Assembly: GCF_015221995.1 (NCBI RefSeq) | Contig: NZ_JADFFM010000001.1 | Coordinates: forward strand, 806,001-870,000 | Reading direction: 5' to 3' | DNA: 64,000 nt | DNA from: Mucilaginibacter boryungensis | GTDB lineage: Bacteria; Bacteroidota; Bacteroidia; Sphingobacteriales; Sphingobacteriaceae | Shown here: piece after piece, positions 1 to 9,156 of the stretch | How the letters are laid out: every line of letters starts with the position of its first letter | Numbering within the stretch: the first letter of the stretch is position 1 | Position numbers and translations under genes: made by a program | Notes under the pieces: model-generated | Database searches by the model: none | Seen by the model: the letters and a program-made list of their open reading frames with translations, nothing else | What the model was told of the DNA's origin: nothing

Positions 1-852
1 TACAGCTCAACGGCGGAAATTCCCTTATGGGGTGGACCTACTGATGTCAAATTACGTAACACTACGGTTTTTTCAGGCTATTCGCAAGTTATTGTGACTG
101 CAGGTGGGCGTTTGGCAACAATTGCCGCTTATCCCTCTGGTAATAAGTTATGGACTGTGGGTTATAGCGCAACTGCTCCTCAAGTCGATATACATTCAAC
201 AGAAATATTGCCCAATGGTAATATTGCCCTTGCATCAGCCGGACGAAACTGGGTGCGCGTCTATGCCTCCGCCCCATCCGCCCCAAATCACAGTACGTTT
301 AGCGAATTTTCCCTCGGGTCAGCCCATGCGGTATTATGGGACCCTTCAATTCAAAGATTATGGGTGATCGGCTGGCTTCCGATTAATAGCGCAAATTATT
401 GGGATCCGTTAAATCAGGTTATAACTGCTTTACAAGATACCGGTACGGCCGCTAATCCAGGTTTAAAAGAAGATATTAACTATCGTGCTATTTTGCCTGG
501 TAAATATGGCCATGAAATATCACCCTATTATTATGATAATAATAAATTGTGGGTAGCAGTACAAGTTGATAATACTGATACCAACAAAGGTGTATATATA
601 TTCGACAAAACAACCAAAACATTTACGCCGGTATCGGGCGCTGCAAATAGAAACTTTGTAAAGGGCGTGGGTAATCAGCCCGCAGGAACAATTGTGGAAA
701 TAAGGCCCAAGAGTGCAGGTGGTACGGGTGAAGACAGTTGGCAAAATGATACTGTTAAATTTTATTCACATAATGGCACATTTATGTATAACCGCATTAA
801 ACCTGGGGCTAAATTTTATAAGGTAAAAGTATTTGATCCTGATTATCAATAA
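1..852 (+). CDS. DUF6528-like beta-propeller protein (5' end outside window)
   Basis: The reading frame is open from base 1, so the gene starts left of the window and 283 C-terminal residues are visible. The protein has repeated W/G-rich blade-like segments (ANGNIALASAGRNW-like, HAVLWDPSIQRLWVIG, YDNNKLWVAV), which suggest a beta-propeller. The pattern of an 'HAVLWD' segment followed by 'GHEISP' matches what I recall of DUF6528 proteins in Bacteroidetes glycan loci. No catalytic residues can be named. It precedes secreted hydrolases on the same strand (42 nt gap), so a role in binding or processing an external glycan is inferred. The family call is from memory and moderate; the coding call is strong. 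Confidence 0.6.
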   Translation, partial: YSSTAEIPLWGGPTDVKLRNTTVFSGYSQVIVTAGGRLATIAAYPSGNKLWTVGYSATAPQVDIHSTEILPNGNIALASAGRNWVRVYASAPSAPNHSTFSEFSLGSAHAVLWDPSIQRLWVIGWLPINSANYWDPLNQVITALQDTGTAANPGLKEDINYRAILPGKYGHEISPYYYDNNKLWVAVQVDNTDTNKGVYIFDKTTKTFTPVSGAANRNFVKGVGNQPAGTIVEIRPKSAGGTGEDSWQNDTVKFYSHNGTFMYNRIKPGAKFYKVKVFDPDYQ

Positions 853-893
853 TCAACAACTTCTTTTAAAAGAAATCATAAAATAATAATAAC

Positions 894-1616
894 ATGTCGT
901 ATTTAAAAAAAATAATTACCCCTCAAATTTATTGTTTACTAATAGCTTTAAGTGTTAGTATTAATGTATTTGCCCAGGCAGAAAGCGCACATTATCTGGA
1001 TAGTATAAAAGTACAGTTGAGAAAAGAATGGCCTAAAAACCGAACCATTAATTTAGTTTTTCATGGCCATTCTGTGCCTTCCGGATACTTTAAAACCCCG
1101 CTGGTAAATACCCTGCAGGCCTATCCTTTTTTAGCATTTAAGCTTATAAAGGAAAAATATCCGTATGCTGTCATCAACGTTATTATAACAGCGATTGGCG
1201 GGGAGAACTCTGTCAGTGGACAAAAACGTTTTAAACGTGATGTACTTACACATAAGCCGGATGTTTTATTTATTGATTACGCTTTAAATGATAAAGTAAT
1301 TGGTATAAAAAAATCAACAAAAGCTATGAGTAAGATGATCGAAGCTGCTTTGAAGAAGAATATTAAAGTAATATTGCTTACGCCATCGCCGCATCAAAGT
1401 TTCAATATACTTGATAATCATAATCCTTATGAGGCTTATACGAATGAGTTGATTGCGCTGGCAAAAAAATATAATGTGGGTCTGGTGGATAGTTATCATC
1501 TGTTTAAACAACGTGTTGAAGCAGGTCATGATGTTAAAGAATATATGTCGCAAATAAATCATCCGAATGAAGCTGGACATCAAATTATCGCTGATGCAAT
1601 TGCACAGTGGTTTTAG
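894..1616 (+). CDS. secreted SGNH/GDSL-type hydrolase
   Basis: 240 residues with an N-terminal hydrophobic signal peptide ending near VFAQA (residue about 28). The SGNH blocks are visible: GHSVPSG with the candidate nucleophile Ser60, GGENS (block II-like), ALND (block III) and NHPNEAGH near the C terminus carrying the catalytic Asp/Asn-x-x-His pair. Members of this superfamily hydrolyse esters, often acetyl groups on polysaccharides. The gene sits between a beta-propeller protein and two glycosidases on the same strand, so carbohydrate deacetylation outside the cytoplasm is a reasonable inference. Substrate unknown. An aspartate is usual at the first position of the last block; here it is Asn, which is slightly atypical. 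Confidence 0.8.
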   Translation: MSYLKKIITPQIYCLLIALSVSINVFAQAESAHYLDSIKVQLRKEWPKNRTINLVFHGHSVPSGYFKTPLVNTLQAYPFLAFKLIKEKYPYAVINVIITAIGGENSVSGQKRFKRDVLTHKPDVLFIDYALNDKVIGIKKSTKAMSKMIEAALKKNIKVILLTPSPHQSFNILDNHNPYEAYTNELIALAKKYNVGLVDSYHLFKQRVEAGHDVKEYMSQINHPNEAGHQIIADAIAQWF

Positions 1617-1708
1617 TTGCCATATTCGTATAAATCCTTGTATTAAATATTCTAATAATCGTCTATCTATATATTCAGTAAGGAGTAACATACTTAATAA
1701 TTAAATTC

Positions 1709-3592
1709 ATGCCATCCAGACGGAACTTTTTAAAACAAACATCCATATTATCAGGAGCCCTATTGTACTCCGGCCCTAACATTTTGTACGCTGCCGCTGA
1801 CGACAGTTTTACTTATACATCAGCTTATATCAATATAAAACTGGCTGCAAAAAGTCCACGTTTAAACAGTTTCAGTGTTGATAGTCTGGGCAAAGGAGAG
1901 TTTGCTCAGAGCCCATTGCTGCCCGTAACTGCCATTAGCAATTACACCAGCAAAATTAATAAGCAAACTATAGCATATTATTTAAACGCTGGTAGTAAGC
2001 CAGTTTGGGAAGTAAAATGCAGTGAAAAGAAGATTGTTTTACAAAGCAGGTATACGGGTAAAGACACCAAGGCCGACCCTTTTATTATCAATATATCGCA
2101 GCAGGCTAATCATAGTACTGTACTAGGGGCACTTGTTGCCGATAACTGTGTAAAGTTTCCATGCCTGTTGCATCTGCCGGGTATGGGGACTTTCAGGATA
2201 CATTGTAGTGAACCAGGGGTGACTCTGTTTTATGATGCCTATCGTTTTCATTCGGCTGGCGAAAAAGGCGATCCGTTTGTAAAGGCAGCATTTAGTCCGG
2301 CTGATGCGCGTACGCCAAACATTACCTATACGCTCGAAGTGGTTAGCATTTATCCTGATTTGAAGGGAATAGCTGATAACCCTATGCTGGATGGGGTAAG
2401 GCGAAACTTTATTAATATTTTTCAGTTAAACCCCCGCATTAAGGTATTAGCCAACAACAGTGCCAGCGATGCCTGTACATTTACGCTATATTTATATGCA
2501 GAGATGGCGCGGCGCACACCTGAGTTAGCCGATGGGTTAACAGCCATGGACCTGATCAGAAACACGCTCGATATATACCTTAACGGATTTAAAGGATACG
2601 GGCAGGTGGGTTATTTTTATCTTAACAAATATGGCTGGTTAAGCCGGTTTGATTCAAGCGACAGCTCGCCCTCATTAGTTATTGCAGCCTGCTATTATAT
2701 TTTAGATAGTAAGGATACCGGGTGGGCAGCTAAAAACTATCAGGGGATAAGGCAATGGGCTGATAAGATGATAGCAACCGATACCAATAAAGATGGTATT
2801 ATTGAATACGGTCATACCGGAAATTCGGGCAGCTGGAACATGAAGCCTTTTCAGCGGCCGGCAAACTGGTGGGATTCCATAGGCTTCGGGCATGATGATG
2901 CTTACTCAAATGCGTTGGCCTATAGGGCCGCTTCTTTACTGGCTGAGGTGGCTAAAAAGTTAGAAAAGGAACAAGATAGTATATACTATGCTGATTTTGC
3001 TTCCAAACTGAAAGGAGCCTATTATAATCACTTTATCAATCCTGAAACCGGCGTGCTGGCTGGCTGGCGAAGCGCCGACGGCAAGCTGCACGACTATTAT
3101 TTCACCTTTGTTAACGCAGTTGCCGTATGCTATGGACTGCTAACTGATGAACAGGGCAGACAGGTAATGCAAAACATGTTGCAGAAGATGAAAGAGGTGG
3201 GTTATATTAATTTTAAAATGGGTTTACCCGGCAACCTGGTGCCTGTACCGCCGCAGGATTATGCTCACCATGATAAACGCTGGGGCTACGGCGTTAAGCC
3301 GGATGGCTTAGACGGTTTCCAGATTTATGAAAATGGCGGTGCTACAGCATGTTATGCCTATTTTACCATCAAGGCTTTATATGATGTAGGATTGCGCAAA
3401 GAAGCCGACAACATTTTTTTACCCATGATGGAAAGTTTTAAGGAAGGAGGCTTTGAAGGACATTGTGAGGGTAGTGACTATACAAAGGACTGGAAAACAT
3501 GGGATGGAAAATGCTGGGGTTATGAAGGCTTTTTAGTGGATAATTATTTATCATTCTTAGTTGTTTATGATTGGCATAACAATCAAAAGTAA
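1709..3592 (+). CDS. Tat-exported six-hairpin-type glycosidase-like protein
   Basis: 627 residues. The N terminus MPSRRNFLKQ carries a twin-arginine motif followed by a hydrophobic stretch, so Tat export is predicted. The C-terminal two thirds contains repeating helix-rich segments with aromatic/Asp-rich loops (ATDTNKDGIIEYGHTG, WWDSIGFGHDDAYSNA, CEGSDYTKDWKTWDGKCWGYEG) typical of (alpha/alpha)6 six-hairpin glycosidases; the N-terminal third is beta-rich. The exact GH family was not recognised. It lies between an SGNH hydrolase and a GH20 enzyme on the same strand, so exo-acting removal of sugars from a glycan is inferred. The start follows an AT-rich leader and places the RR motif at residues 4-5. 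Confidence 0.65.
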   Translation: MPSRRNFLKQTSILSGALLYSGPNILYAAADDSFTYTSAYINIKLAAKSPRLNSFSVDSLGKGEFAQSPLLPVTAISNYTSKINKQTIAYYLNAGSKPVWEVKCSEKKIVLQSRYTGKDTKADPFIINISQQANHSTVLGALVADNCVKFPCLLHLPGMGTFRIHCSEPGVTLFYDAYRFHSAGEKGDPFVKAAFSPADARTPNITYTLEVVSIYPDLKGIADNPMLDGVRRNFINIFQLNPRIKVLANNSASDACTFTLYLYAEMARRTPELADGLTAMDLIRNTLDIYLNGFKGYGQVGYFYLNKYGWLSRFDSSDSSPSLVIAACYYILDSKDTGWAAKNYQGIRQWADKMIATDTNKDGIIEYGHTGNSGSWNMKPFQRPANWWDSIGFGHDDAYSNALAYRAASLLAEVAKKLEKEQDSIYYADFASKLKGAYYNHFINPETGVLAGWRSADGKLHDYYFTFVNAVAVCYGLLTDEQGRQVMQNMLQKMKEVGYINFKMGLPGNLVPVPPQDYAHHDKRWGYGVKPDGLDGFQIYENGGATACYAYFTIKALYDVGLRKEADNIFLPMMESFKEGGFEGHCEGSDYTKDWKTWDGKCWGYEGFLVDNYLSFLVVYDWHNNQK

Positions 3593-3614
3593 TCACCTTA
3601 AAATACATTATAAT

Positions 3615-5522
3615 ATGCGTTTATGGGCTACCAGTAGCTTTTTACTCAACTTATTTTTTTTGTTAGTTAGCTTACAATGCCATGCGCAGATAAAGGTCCC
3701 GGCCCTGGTCCCCACGCCGGCATCGGTCAAAATGGGCCAGGGTAGCTTTATATTCAGTGCGCGAACTGTAATCAGAGCTGATGCAGCAGAATGTAAAACC
3801 GTAAATTTTTTTACAAAGTATCTGCTAAATACCTGGAAATTTAAAACTATGGTTGTTAGCAGTAATGTAAAAAATGTAACCCGGCAACCGGCTGTTTATA
3901 TCACAACAAAGGGTTCAGAACAACTTCCTGCCGGTGGCTATAAGCTGTCCATAACACCTGCTGCAATAACGCTTGTAGGAAAAGATGCCGGTTTATTTTA
4001 TGGAATACAAACCTTGATACAACTGTTCCCTCTTAATACCCAGGGAACAGTTGTTTTACCTTGCCTCAATATTACTGACCAACCACGTTTTGCTTACCGC
4101 GGATTGATGCTGGATGTATCGCGTCATTTTTTCACGGTTGGGCAGATTAAAGATCTGCTTGACTTGATGGCTTACTATAAACTGAACCGCTTTCACTGGC
4201 ATTTAACAGACGACCAGGGCTGGCGGCTGGAAATAAAAAGTTTGCCCAAGCTTACACAGGTAGGTGCCTGGCGTGTCCCTCGTTTGGAATTCAGTGGCAA
4301 TACCCTACCGCCTCAACCTGGTGAAAGCGCTAGTGATGGAGGCTTTTATACACAAGAGCAGGTGAAGGATATTATCCGCTATGCCACTGAAAGACATATA
4401 GAAATTTTACCTGAAATTGATGTACCTGGCCACTCCATGGCAGCTATTGCCGGGTATCCTGAACTATGCGTCACCCAAAACCCTGATATTAAGGTTAACC
4501 CGGGCAGCAGTTTTGCCAAATGGTTTCCCCACGGAGGCTTTGAAATGTATGTGGATAATACGATTAACCCTACTGACGAGCATGTTTACCAGTTTTTGGA
4601 TAAAGTGTTTACCGAAGTGGCTGCTTTATTCCCTTATCCATACATACACATAGGAGGTGATGAATGTTATAAAGGCTTTTGGGAAAAAGATGCAGGTGTG
4701 CAGCGCTTTATAAAACAGCATCATATAAAAGATATGCATGCCTTACAGGGGTATTTTATTTCAAGGCTTAACAAGATCGTCCAATCGAAAGGCAAAAAGC
4801 TGATTGGCTGGGATGAGATACTGGAAGGCAATTTAAACGACAATGTAGCGGTGATGAACCGTTTTGGCGAAAAAGGTGCTGTGGAACAAGCCCGCAAAGG
4901 TTTGGACATTGTGCTGGCACCGGGTGGAAACGGTTTATATTTTGATTATGCGCAAAGCAAATCAGATATGGAGCCATCCAGCCATGGTGGTAATGCACCT
5001 TTATGGCAGTCATTTAATTATAATCCCGAATACCCCGGCTTATCAACCGAAGAAAAAAAACATATTCTGGGAGTAGAGGCCTGCGTATGGACCGAACATA
5101 TTTCCACAATAGCCAAGCTTTATTACATGATACTGCCACGCATGCTGGGACTGGCCGAAACCAGTTGGTCATTACAGGCTAATAAATCCTATAAGCAGTT
5201 TATTACTGATTTTTTGCCTGCACATTTGTTAAGGTTTGATAAAGCGGATATAAATTATCGTGTACCTACAGCTTTGGAGCAGATAGACACTACCATTAAT
5301 GCGTCAACCTATAAATTTGTTGCCAAAGTACCTTTTAAGGGTGCTAAGGTTTATTATACCTTAAATAATATCACTCCCACCGAAACAGACCACGAGTATA
5401 TACAGCCAGTAACGCTCACTATTCCTGAAAATACAAAAATGATACTGAAAACCATTGTAATTACACCGGTCGGTCATCGCAGTGTAGTTACACGGATGAT
5501 AATTGATAATAAAGTTAAATAA
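3615..5522 (+). CDS. GH20 beta-N-acetylhexosaminidase
   Basis: 635 residues from the ATG at 3615; the frame is open upstream, but this start gives a clean signal peptide (hydrophobic LLNLFFLLVSLQCHA). A GH20b-type N-terminal domain is followed by the catalytic barrel: FHWHLTDDQGWRLEIK, HIEILPEIDVPGHS and IHIGGDE with the Asp349-Glu350 pair that defines family 20 (Glu acid/base, Asp polarising the substrate N-acetyl group). The C terminus ends in a chitobiase-like beta domain (KVYYTLNNITPTETD). It removes terminal GlcNAc/GalNAc from glycans, probably in the periplasm or on the surface. The start lies just after the previous gene's stop. Confidence 0.93.
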   Translation: MRLWATSSFLLNLFFLLVSLQCHAQIKVPALVPTPASVKMGQGSFIFSARTVIRADAAECKTVNFFTKYLLNTWKFKTMVVSSNVKNVTRQPAVYITTKGSEQLPAGGYKLSITPAAITLVGKDAGLFYGIQTLIQLFPLNTQGTVVLPCLNITDQPRFAYRGLMLDVSRHFFTVGQIKDLLDLMAYYKLNRFHWHLTDDQGWRLEIKSLPKLTQVGAWRVPRLEFSGNTLPPQPGESASDGGFYTQEQVKDIIRYATERHIEILPEIDVPGHSMAAIAGYPELCVTQNPDIKVNPGSSFAKWFPHGGFEMYVDNTINPTDEHVYQFLDKVFTEVAALFPYPYIHIGGDECYKGFWEKDAGVQRFIKQHHIKDMHALQGYFISRLNKIVQSKGKKLIGWDEILEGNLNDNVAVMNRFGEKGAVEQARKGLDIVLAPGGNGLYFDYAQSKSDMEPSSHGGNAPLWQSFNYNPEYPGLSTEEKKHILGVEACVWTEHISTIAKLYYMILPRMLGLAETSWSLQANKSYKQFITDFLPAHLLRFDKADINYRVPTALEQIDTTINASTYKFVAKVPFKGAKVYYTLNNITPTETDHEYIQPVTLTIPENTKMILKTIVITPVGHRSVVTRMIIDNKVK

Positions 5523-6123
5523 TGTAAGATTTCTAAGGACAAGTTATCAAAGGTTTTGCAGGGCGATGGGTTGTTAGACACCTATCATTTTGAACGGCAT
5601 CCTGTAGGGGAATTTTATGCCCTAAGGTCGGGTGACATGGCTGATGACAATGGTCTGGTAAAAGAGAAAATTGTGATAAGTAAGATGAAAAGTTTTATTG
5701 GCTTACCTGATTTCCGCTATTCGTCAACAGGGGTTATCGGAGGGGTTACGCTGGTTGAATCCAATAATAATATGTTTGATATCTTGGGGCTTCCTGGCAC
5801 AAGGATACCTCATGTATGGCTGGATGAAACCCGGCTGTCCAATCCGCCTGCATGTGTAAAGCGCGGTTTTATTTACCTGAGCGGATGGTCCGACACGCCC
5901 TTTAAAGCAACATACGAACGTCTCCGTATGATGCCGGAATGGCTAACGTTTAACCTACCGGTGGGACATAACATTATTGAGTTGGCGTTTGACGATTTAT
6001 TGGAGATTGTGCTCCGATTTGCCTGACCAGTTGTACGCATATCTCATTAGTCCTGCAATTGATGAAATATCTATCAAACGCTTTGACGAATATCGTCTTA
6101 CCAAAGTCATTAAAAGGCATTAA
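5523..6123 (+). pseudogene. FAD-dependent aromatic monooxygenase, truncated remnant
   Basis: About 165 in-frame codons starting directly after the GH20 stop show pieces of the PheA/TfdB-type flavin monooxygenase C-terminal half: LLDTYHFERHPVGEF resembles the conserved LLDTYexERrPV helix, and GTRIPHVWLDE resembles the GxRxPHxWL motif. The N-terminal FAD-binding GxGxxG domain is absent, and no ATG is well placed. After the stop at 6024-6026, a sensible reading continues in the next frame (LPDQLYAYLISPAIDE) to a stop at 6121, pointing to a second lesion. I read it as a dead fragment left by a deletion; the left border of the inserted DNA may lie here. Confidence 0.6.
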
Positions 6124-6158
6124 CAAATTGAAGAACCATAAGATATAGCTAATTATTT

Positions 6159-6780
6159 ATGAAAGATATCACCAATTTTAAGACAATTGATCCGCAGATC
6201 CTGTATTTCGGCACCCCTGTAGCCCTGATCACCACTTTAGATATAGATAGACATCCAAACATCGGCCCTATTTCGTCAGTTTGGGCATTAGGCTGGACAA
6301 TAATGTTGGGCCTAGAGTGCGGCTCTAAGACTTATCAGAATTTGATAGCGCAAAAAGAATGTGTAATCAATCTGCCGCCGTCCGCGGTTTTCAAACAAGT
6401 AGAAAAGATTGCTACACTTACGGGCGCAAATCCAGTTCCGGATTATAAAAAAGACAAATACCGATATGAAGCGGACAAATTCAAGGTAGGCGGTTTTCAT
6501 TCGCTGCCATCAGATCTGGTTCAGCCGCCGCGTATAGCACAATGTCGTATCCAGTTTGAAGCCCGATTGAAAAGCAGTTTTAAACATAGATGATGACCCG
6601 AAAGAGGCCGGACCCGTGGCCGCCGTACAGGTACGAGTGGTCAGGATACATGCTGACGAGAAGTTAGTTGTTAAAGAGAATCATATCGATCCCATTAAAT
6701 GGGATCCATTGATCTATAATTTTAGGCATTATTACGGCCTCGGAGATGAATTGGGTAAAACTTTTAAAGCGGAAATATAA
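6159..6780 (+). pseudogene. flavin reductase family protein, frameshifted
   Basis: The first 135 or so codons encode a flavin reductase-like FMN-binding domain (YFGTPVALITTLD, NIGPISSVWALGWTIMLGLE, ECVINLPP). The frame then breaks at the A-run 6570-6573: AAAA in place of AAA turns the expected RLKAVLN into RLKSSF followed by a stop at 6591-6593. The +1 frame continues with an excellent C terminus (VLNIDDDPKEAGPVA, HIDPIKWDPLIYNFRHYYG) to the TAA at 6778. A single-base insertion therefore explains the break. Unless it is a sequencing error, or the A-run is slipped over during expression, the gene is inactive. Downstream, the next gene's ATG follows after 1 nt. Confidence 0.8.
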
Positions 6781-6781
6781 C

Positions 6782-7270
6782 ATGAAAACTACATTTGAAA
6801 AATTAAAAACATTATTGATAGGAACATGGAAAGGTCAAGGCTTTGCAAAGTTTCCGACTATTGAAAATACCGGTTACGAAGAAATTTGGAAATTTACGTC
6901 GGATGAATGGAAACCTACTATTCATTATGAGCAGCATACCTGGTACGTAAATGCAACCGCAAATAATGGCCAAACTGTATTTTGGGACACAGGGTTTATT
7001 CTTCTTAAAGACGATCAAATATTACTCATCAGTGCCCAGTCAGGCGGTCGTCTCGAAACCTATGAACTTGTTAGTTCTATTTCCAATCGCTTTACGTTTG
7101 AGATGAAATCACTTATTAATGATCCGAAAACAATCCGGTCACAAAGGATCATCGACGTCAATGGTCAGATACTTCTATATCAACTCAATATGAGTACTCA
7201 TCAAGCAACAACGTTCCAAAATCACTTAAACGCTGAGCTAAAAAAGAGAATAGGTAAAATTCGTTATTAA
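6782..7270 (+). CDS. nitrobindin-like FABP/heme-binding domain protein
   Basis: 162 residues from the ATG at 6782. Features match the nitrobindin/THAP4-like beta-barrel family: GTWKGQGFAKFPTIEN near residue 15, KPTIHYEQHTW, and a VFWDTGFI strand. Bacterial nitrobindins have a 10-stranded barrel with a proximal His that binds ferric heme and handle NO or peroxynitrite; which His serves here cannot be told by eye. The start was chosen because it follows the preceding flavin reductase stop by one base, suggesting the two were co-transcribed before the upstream gene broke. No signal peptide, so it is cytoplasmic. Confidence 0.7.
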   Translation: MKTTFEKLKTLLIGTWKGQGFAKFPTIENTGYEEIWKFTSDEWKPTIHYEQHTWYVNATANNGQTVFWDTGFILLKDDQILLISAQSGGRLETYELVSSISNRFTFEMKSLINDPKTIRSQRIIDVNGQILLYQLNMSTHQATTFQNHLNAELKKRIGKIRY

Positions 7271-7350
7271 TCACAATTCTATTAAAATTTCTTGTCAGTT
7301 TAAGATAGCTGGCGGAAATACATTGAGTCAATATAGGTCGCGTACTTTAG

Positions 7351-8217
7351 ATGAAAACAATTACCGAACGTTTTTTTAGTGCACTGGAACACCAGCTGGC
7401 GGAAATTTCCTTAAGTGGAGAATCGCTCATTGAACAATACCGCGCTTCCATTAAGGTAAGCAAAAAAGCCATGAACAAATTGAAAAGCTATATCGCCAGC
7501 TATGCTTTCGAGAACGTAGCCGAAGAAGTCAATTTTTTCAAGGAGATTAAACCCAAGTTTTACAGCAAGTACATCTACTTCATTAATATCCATAATTACT
7601 TGCTGCAAAAACCGACCGGTGGTGAACGGATACAGCAGGACTATATTGAAATGCACCTGACCGAACTCAAAACCTTTTTTGATCATAATCGTGCCTTTTA
7701 CAGTTACTACCGTTCCGGCATGACCCAGATGGACGAAATATACTATACACGGGGGCACTTTGACGTACATGCGGAGCTGGAGGATTTTGAAGAAGATGAG
7801 CAATACAGTACTACCCACGATTATAAACTCTCTAAGATCATCGCCAACGAAAAGTTCCAGGATTACCTTAAGCTGGAACTGGCGAAGATCGGCCATGAAG
7901 ATATCATGAGTATCGGGGGGCGAAAAGTATTTCCCTTCGACCACCCCAAGTGGACCGCCAGCCCGACCGATGCCGCCGAACTCCTTTATGGTTTACAAGC
8001 TTCCTGTGCGGTCAATAACGGTCAAATCGACATCAAAGAACTCGTGGGGATCTGGGAATTTGTTTTCCAGATGAAGATCAATGAACCGTACCATAAGCTG
8101 TACGATATTGCCAAGCGCCAAACCGAAATGTTCGTTTTTTTTAAACGCATGCAGGACAGCCTGTGGAACTTTATCAAGCAAAAACTCAGCAAGGGATTAC
8201 CGCCTAATAAAAAATAG
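7351..8217 (+). CDS. rteC: RteC-family excision/transfer regulator
   Basis: 288 residues, matching RteC of Bacteroides conjugative transposons in length and texture (GGRKVFPFDHPKWTAS, AAELLYGLQASCAVNNGQIDIKELV, YDIAKRQTEMFVFFKRMQ). In CTnDOT, RteC activates the xis2c-xis2d-exc excision operon and thereby transfer. It is cytoplasmic with a winged-helix-like C-terminal half known from the family. Here it lies at the head of the tra operon on the same strand, 139 nt upstream of the first transfer gene, while the excisionase-like gene is at the other end of the element. The RteA/RteB two-component genes that drive it in CTnDOT are not in the window. Confidence 0.85.
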   Translation: MKTITERFFSALEHQLAEISLSGESLIEQYRASIKVSKKAMNKLKSYIASYAFENVAEEVNFFKEIKPKFYSKYIYFINIHNYLLQKPTGGERIQQDYIEMHLTELKTFFDHNRAFYSYYRSGMTQMDEIYYTRGHFDVHAELEDFEEDEQYSTTHDYKLSKIIANEKFQDYLKLELAKIGHEDIMSIGGRKVFPFDHPKWTASPTDAAELLYGLQASCAVNNGQIDIKELVGIWEFVFQMKINEPYHKLYDIAKRQTEMFVFFKRMQDSLWNFIKQKLSKGLPPNKK

Positions 8218-8356
8218 CAGGCTATTCGAGTTTGTATTGGCCTTTACCTGACCGAATAGCAGCCCCACCTATTCCCAAGTTGTGTAATAGAACGCGGCGG
8301 GGTTCTCACCTTTGTTTTACCTGGCGGCATGGGGCCGCGGGTTAAAATAAAAGAAT
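8213..8356 (+). promoter_or_regulatory. structured leader between rteC and the transfer operon
   Basis: This 140-nt gap holds several inverted repeats. GCTATTCG (8221-8228) can pair either with AATAGC just upstream (8213-8218) or with CGAATAGC (8253-8260), so the two pairings exclude each other. A GC-rich stretch with CGGC/GCCG arms follows near 8330. The layout is compatible with a terminator for rteC and/or conditional read-through into the tra operon. CTnDOT controls tra with the RNA RteR near this position, but no sequence similarity to RteR is claimed. Confidence 0.3.
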
Positions 8357-8866
8357 ATGCTCAACGCGATATCCTGGCAGCAATATATCACTGCCGTTAT
8401 TCTCTCTAGCGCAGCCTGGTACGCTTACGTCGGCCTGCGTTATTACCAGCCGGAACTATCGGCATTTCTAAAGATCAAATCAACAAAGCGATCAGTTGTC
8501 CCGCCTGTTGCTAATCAAATGACGGTAATGATGGGTGAAGCCCGGTCCGAGGCAGATACAGGTTTATACAATCCGGAAGAATTACTTTTCAGCAACTCCC
8601 AACCTGATGATATCAGCGATCAAACCCTTCCCAAAGGGCCTGCTGATGACCTGCTGGCTGAAGCACAGGTATTGGTAAATGCTTACACTGAAAATAACGA
8701 TAAAGAAGAATTCCTTTCCCTTTTTAAATTATTGTTGGACAAATACGAAGTGTTTGCCGATGAGATCAGCCTACCTGCCTTTATCAAACAGCTTAATAAA
8801 TACGCGGCTGAAAAGCTCCCATTTGAAATCCAGGCCGAAGAATGGCCCTTAACATTTGCATCATGA
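8357..8866 (+). CDS. ICE membrane-anchored protein of unknown function
   Basis: 169 residues; not recognised. One hydrophobic segment (residues about 10-28, ITAVILSSAAWYAYVGL) is followed by a soluble, acidic, helical C-terminal region ending LPAFIKQLNKYAAEKLPFE. It would sit in the inner membrane with most of the chain on one side. It is the first gene of the transfer operon and its stop overlaps the traE start (ATGA at 8863-8866), so translational coupling with the T4SS genes is likely. Its place fits the variable gene seen before traE in Sphingobacteriaceae elements. Confidence 0.7.
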   Translation: MLNAISWQQYITAVILSSAAWYAYVGLRYYQPELSAFLKIKSTKRSVVPPVANQMTVMMGEARSEADTGLYNPEELLFSNSQPDDISDQTLPKGPADDLLAEAQVLVNAYTENNDKEEFLSLFKLLLDKYEVFADEISLPAFIKQLNKYAAEKLPFEIQAEEWPLTFAS

Positions 8867-9156
8867 AAAGAATCAAGTCAATCATCGCCCTGCTACTTAT
8901 AGCAACGGCAACAATGGCCCAGGACGGTAATGCGGGTATTAATGAAGCGACTAATCAAGTTAAAAGCTACTTCTCAACCGGTACCAATTTAATGTATGCC
9001 ATCGGCGCTATCGTCGGGCTCGTCGGCGCGATCAAAGTGTATAAAAAATGGAATGATGGCGAACATGATACCGGCAAGGTCGCTTCGAGTTGGTTCGGTA
9101 GCTGCATCTTTCTGGTTGTGGTAGCTACGGTACTTAAATCCTTCTTCGGCGTATGA
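8863..9156 (+). CDS. traE: TraE, DUF4134 conjugation protein
   Basis: 97 residues from the ATG at 8863, chosen because it overlaps the previous stop; the frame is open a few codons further. N-terminal signal-like segment (residues 1-20, ALLLIATATMAQ), then a short periplasmic part and two membrane helices with the conserved AIGAIVGLVGAIKVYKKWN between them. This matches TraE (DUF4134), a VirB2/VirB3-like small inner-membrane or pilin-like component of Bacteroidetes T4SS. It is followed by traF with a 4-nt overlap. Confidence 0.88.
   Translation: MKRIKSIIALLLIATATMAQDGNAGINEATNQVKSYFSTGTNLMYAIGAIVGLVGAIKVYKKWNDGEHDTGKVASSWFGSCIFLVVVATVLKSFFGV

Noticed and set aside
1314..1691. Minus-strand 125-residue ORF
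   Set aside because: It is antisense to the SGNH hydrolase gene, lacks family features and is a frame shadow.
5520..8350. Left att copy of the tRNA-Met 3' end
   Set aside because: No match to the T-arm or acceptor sequence was found by eye; a computed alignment is needed.
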